NCBI RefSeq assembly: GCF_028640845.1
Contig: NC_080548.1
Coordinates: 20,351,821 to 20,415,820 of the forward strand
Length of the DNA: 64,000 nucleotides
Origin: Ahaetulla prasina
Lineage: Eukaryota; Chordata; Lepidosauria; Squamata; Colubridae
Direction: 5' to 3'
The translations under genes and the position numbers were made by a program. Below, in pieces: positions 60,114 to 64,000 of this stretch. The notes beneath the pieces are model-generated. The model ran no database searches. It was not told the origin of the DNA and saw only the letters and a program-made list of their open reading frames with translations. Position 1 is the stretch's first letter. Each line of letters starts with the position of its first letter.

Positions 60114-61983
60114 TTAGGGAGAGTAAGCAGGTAGTGGGGTGGCCGCGGCTGGTCTGAACTTCGTCTGCTTTAGAAGTTGCTCCGTCCGCCGTGAGTTACT
60201 TACTCCTTACTTAGCATCTTGAAGATCTGCAGAAACGGATCCTTCTGCCTTTCTAGTATGTTTTTTGCTTGGAAGCATGCTACGTTAACTGCAGTGGGCC
60301 GTGGGGGGTCGTGGTGGTAAATAAAGAGCTGTGCCTGGCTATGTGTTAAATTTTGGTGCACACGCTTCACAATATCGAGTTTCTAAAAGGGAGCCGGGGC
60401 GCCTGCGAGTAGCGCGAACCCGTGGTGAACCTTTCAAGCCCCGCAGGATTCCCGTGTTTGTGGCCTCCTGCCTTTCCACCGCGCGCGTGGGAATGACTCC
60501 CAGCTAACAGGTTGCCTGGTCCACCTTGCTTCCATCCAGCCTGTCATTCCGCTCCCCGCTGTTCCGGGAAAGCACATCCACCCCCCCCTCCTCTTGAGAC
60601 ATCCGTGTTCTGAGTTCACACGACACGCTTGCCCCGGTCGTCTTGCAAACCTTCGGATTCCGTGACAAACTCCGTTCGTTTCCCCCGTGTTTTGTTTAAA
60701 TGGCTTTAAAAAAAATGTGGAACCCACCCCCTCCCTCCCGCCCCGCTGTTGCGTTTTGTGCTTCTGTATCTGGTGCCAAGCCAGAAAACGGGTTAGTGTG
60801 TATGTGTGAGAAGCGTGTTTACGGGAAGGCTTCTTGTGCTGGATAGAGTTGCAAAAGCCGCGTGGCAAGGAAAGGGTGCTGGCGGAGCGGCCAAGAGAAG
60901 GGACGGCGGATGCAAACAAAACCTAGTGCCCGCGATCCGGGAAGCGCCCAGCGCGGCCAAGAAAACGCGCCTGGGCATAGAGCGGGACTGCTGCCTTTCC
61001 CAAGGGGCGGAGCTGAGCGGTAACTCCTCCTCCCTCCTTCTCCTCCTCCTCCTCCCCCCACGGCGTCCTTCGTAGTGCCCGCTGGCTTGTGGCTCTCTTC
61101 CCAAGCCGGCTCTCCCTCCCCTTTAAAGCAGACCCCCCCCACTCCTGCCAATAAGTGTACTGTAGCTTTAAAAGGCTTCCAACCACGTTTCAAAGGCCTA
61201 AATAGCACAGAAAGCGGGTGGAAGGAGGGGGGGGGAGAAGAGAAAAAGAGTGCAAAGCCTGGCTGTTGTTATTGTTATTCGCGCCCATCATCTCTAGAAT
61301 AACATCTCTAGGATAAGCAAGACAGTTGCAATTATTAGTTACTTTATATATATATATTTTTTAAAAAAATCATCATCAACAATAACAACAGCGGAGCAAG
61401 CGACCGATCCGATGATGCTGCGGCTGTTCCGGGCCGAAATTGATTCCCTGCTGTCCAGCAGCTTCAGGAAGAGGCTTTCGGTGGCTGCCTCGCCGCCTTT
61501 CGTTGCTTCCTCCCCGGGCTCGGGTGCTTTTTGATTCCGAAGAATAAACAAGCGGAAGGCTCGATCCCAGCTGTGGAGCATGCTCACAGCCTGCGAGATC
61601 TCCCATTATGAAGCAGGCTGGGCCCTTGTGGTGGTTATGCCAGTAGATGCCAGCCCCCCCTCCTCCTCCTCCTCCCCCCCCCAGAATTCCCCCCACCCCC
61701 GCATTGATTTGGGGTGGAATCGGCTCCGACGGCCACCCGGCATGACCCGTCCGCTCGCCTTCTGAGCCAGCTGACAGCAATTCTCTTCTCCGATCGTTTC
61801 CCCACCTCTCCCTCCCTCCCCCGCCTGCCCAAAACAGGTGTTGGCGGAGAGAGATCCCATCGCCCGATCCGCTGGAAGGAGCCTCACCTCCTCCAGCAGG
61901 AGGAAACCAGGCAGCCAATTCCTTCTTGCCTCCCCCCCCCCCCGCCCCCTTCCCCTGCAAAAAAGGAAAAGGAAGTGGAAAGA

Positions 61984-62027
61984 ATGCCAGAGGAGGCTTG
62001 GCTGTTGCAAGCTACCCTGCAAAAAAG
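61984..62027 (+). CDS. Possible short first coding exon (speculative)
   Basis: ATG in a fair context (AGAATGC) opens 14 codons, MPEEAWLLQATLQK plus two bases, up to the strong donor AAG|GTAAGTAAGG at 62028. It could be an alternative first exon of the gene behind the CpG island. No family recognised and the peptide is too short to test; chance is quite possible. Confidence 0.2.
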
Positions 62028-62194
62028 GTAAGTAAGGTGATGGAAAACCCCAGAGGTGGTTTTCCTGTTTATTCTGCCTGCCCTCCTGCTTGGGGGGCTG
62101 TGCCCTTGTCAAAGTGTTGGCACAGTTGCTGTGGTTTGTTTTCTGCTGGGGAAGGATGGGGGGGGGGGAGATTCCATTTTTGGTAGTGGAGAAG

Positions 62195-62284
62195 TGTGTG
62201 TGTGTGTGTGTGTGGAGGGGGTCACTTGGGAATGGGCTCCAGTCTCTGGGGGTGTCCTGCAGGAGGGGCTGTTCTGGGGTGGCC

Positions 62285-62331
<47 letters not shown>
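62195..62331 (+). repeat. (GT)n and (GA)n simple repeats
   Basis: (GT)n at 62195-62213 and about 45 bp of (GA)n at 62287-62331. Confidence 0.9.
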
Positions 62332-62333
<2 letters not shown>

Positions 62334-63799
62334 AACAGCTATTCCCTGGAGTGGGCTGTGCAGCACAGCTGATAGGATCCAGCTTTTGCTCTCAGGGCCT
62401 GAAGTAACCTTTGCGGGTGTCAATCCATGGAGGTTAACCCTTTCATCGCCTCCTGCAGGTTTGAGCCTCTTCTGGAAGGCCTGTGTGGGGTGGAAGGGGG
62501 GAGGACGGACAGACGGACGGACAAGGTGCTCCGGGAAAGGGTGTGCAGGCCTTTTAACTCGCAGGAGGGCTAAAACCCCTTGGATACCATAGACCTCTTG
62601 CATCTGGATCTTTTCTTGCTTTTAAACTTAGCCTGGCTTCCAGATACCTTGGGAGTTGTGCCTGATGGAGTGGGGGGGGGGAAGTGGGAGAACGGGTAAA
62701 AATAACATTTGCCAACCTCTGCGATGATGCTTCTGATTCAAGGCGCCAGACACACATGGGCTTAGCCTCCTCGTCACAGGGTGGGTGCATTTAGAATTTT
62801 AATCTTCTTCCTCCCTCCCCTTAGTCAATTGATTGGAGAAGAGGCCTTTGTATATCTGGGTGGGTGGGTGAGTGGGTGGGGGGTATCCGGGTGGAGAGGA
62901 GGGGCAGTGAAACCTCTGGTCTGCTTCTTGGAGGGAGCTAAGGTTTAATTTCCACTGGATGGGAGGAGCTGAACGGAGCAGTGGCATTTCCCTCTAGTTT
63001 TGCATTCTCTCTCCCCCCCCCCTTTCTTTAAAGGCTGTGTGTGTTGCCGCAGAATATGGTTAGTTTGAAAGCATGGCATCATCTGCTCCTGATAGATGGC
63101 TCTGCACATCAGATGCCCAGCAAAGCATGCATTCTGTGCCTCAGCGAGCTTACCTGAATTATTTTTTCTTTATCAATTGCAGCTTTTCCACCTATGACAG
63201 ATGACTGACATTTAAATGGCATTTAGGTTTTGGAGAACAGTACAATATTCTATCTCCTGGTTGTGAGGGTGGGGAGGAAGGTTGCGGGGTGGGTGGGTGG
63301 GTGTTAGGCAAATTCCAGCATCTTACTTTGCAGCAAAGGACCTCCAACTACTGCCTGGAAATCTTTTTGCTTAGCACCTTCATGGCTTGTCATACCTGCC
63401 TTGTCTATCTTTAGCCATCCGTGCTGAGGTTCTTCTGTTGGGGTCTGAGACGGTTGCGGTGCTCTGATTGTAGCAGACTTGACTGCAGAGGGTTGTTCTC
63501 TGTGTGGAGGGAAAAGAGGAAAAAATAAATAAATAAATAAAAGTCTTTAAGGGCTTCCTAGTATATAAATCTGGCCTGGGCCATTTTTGGGTGATAATTG
63601 GCCTCTTTTAATTGCATAATAATTATTTATGCATAACAAATACATTGCATAACAAATAGCAAGGCAGATGTAACTTTAGGGTTGAACTGCCATTTAGCGA
63701 ATTAAGGAGATTCTCCTTAAATAGGAAATTCTGTGGGTCCCATCCCCACCCCCATCCACAAGGGTTTCACATTGGAAAGCTTCCTAGCGAATTGAAACA
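62332..63799. other. Probable intron of the downstream gene, nothing recognised
   Basis: Falling GC content; short (GGGT)n-like runs at 62858-62882 and 63282-63302; (AAAT)n at 63522-63541. No exon recognised. Confidence 0.4.
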
Positions 63800-63807
63800 C
63801 CTTATAG

Positions 63808-63937
63808 CAGGGGTCTCCAACCTTGGCAACTTTAAGCCTGGAGGACTTCAACTCCCAGAATTCCCTAGCCAGCAAAGCTAGTTGGGGAATTCTGGGAGTT
63901 GAAATCCTCCAGGCTTAAAATTGCCAAGATTGGCCTG
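63808..63937. mobile_element. Palindromic hAT-like MITE, family D, perfect target duplication
   Basis: CAGGGGTCTCCAACCTTGGC to TTGCCAAGATTGGCCTG; CCTTATAG duplicated exactly at 63800-63807 and 63938-63945. Confidence 0.85.
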
Positions 63938-63947
63938 CCTTATAGGA

Positions 63948-64000
63948 CAGTGATGGCGAACCTTTTCAGCACCAAATCCCCAAAACGGAATGCATGTGCG
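63948..64000. mobile_element. hAT-like MITE family F, cut by window end
   Basis: CAGTGATGGCGAACCTTTTC, the reverse of the right end of 12259-12693. Confidence 0.65.

Larger units (their letters stand above)
57680..62200 (+). promoter_or_regulatory. CpG island, probable promoter region of the next gene
   Basis: About 4.5 kb of GC-rich, CG-dense DNA, mostly repeat-free except 59236-59372 and 59955-60110. Contains a CCAAT box with overlapping ATTGG (58127-58134), GGGGCGG boxes (58361, 61003) and a (GGC)n tract (58839-58882). Such islands mark promoters of broadly used or developmental genes. No protein can be recognised. Confidence 0.75.

Noticed and set aside
61376..62112. Minus-strand frames up to 194 codons
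   Set aside because: Proline/glycine-rich translation of GC- and C-rich DNA with no domain; overlap each other.

Overview
Vertebrate nuclear DNA, almost certainly from a snake. The main evidence is repeats. At least seven CR1-like LINE 3' ends share one tail sequence that runs into long AATAG/ATTCT pentanucleotide arrays, the 'Snake1' CR1 arrangement that I recall as typical of advanced snakes. Around them lie squamate-type tRNA SINEs, Bov-B, L2-like, CR1 and L1 LINE fragments and many short hAT-like DNA elements.

Gene content is low. From 584 to 23179 (+ strand) eight spliced exons encode the last 385 residues of a serine incorporator, best matched by SERINC2. Every junction has AG/GT signals and every phase closes. 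The first exons (about 70 residues) lie upstream of the window. The stop at 23177-23179 is followed by a 3' UTR with two AATAAA signals. The introns are full of repeats, and one hAT element sits 4 bp beyond the splice donor of the fourth visible exon.

From about 23.7 to 57.5 kb is intergenic DNA made of nested mobile elements. It includes an L1 with a solo LTR in it, a twin-primed L1 with a CR1 in it, a Ty3/gypsy-like LTR plus RT fragment inserted in another repeat, a nearly perfect 869-bp tandem duplication between SINEs, a 13-unit 41-bp minisatellite inside a MITE, and a 924-bp hAT element with a perfect 8-bp target duplication, a transposase remnant and its own CpG-rich segment.

From about 57.7 to 62.2 kb is a large CpG island, which looks like the promoter and 5' exon(s) of the next gene on the + strand. 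Candidate splice donors lie at 59197 and 62028. No recognisable protein is encoded there, so the gene cannot be named. The rest of the window looks like its first intron.

Nearly all predicted short open reading frames are chance or repeat-derived. Repeat family names are recalled from general knowledge and were not checked against a library.
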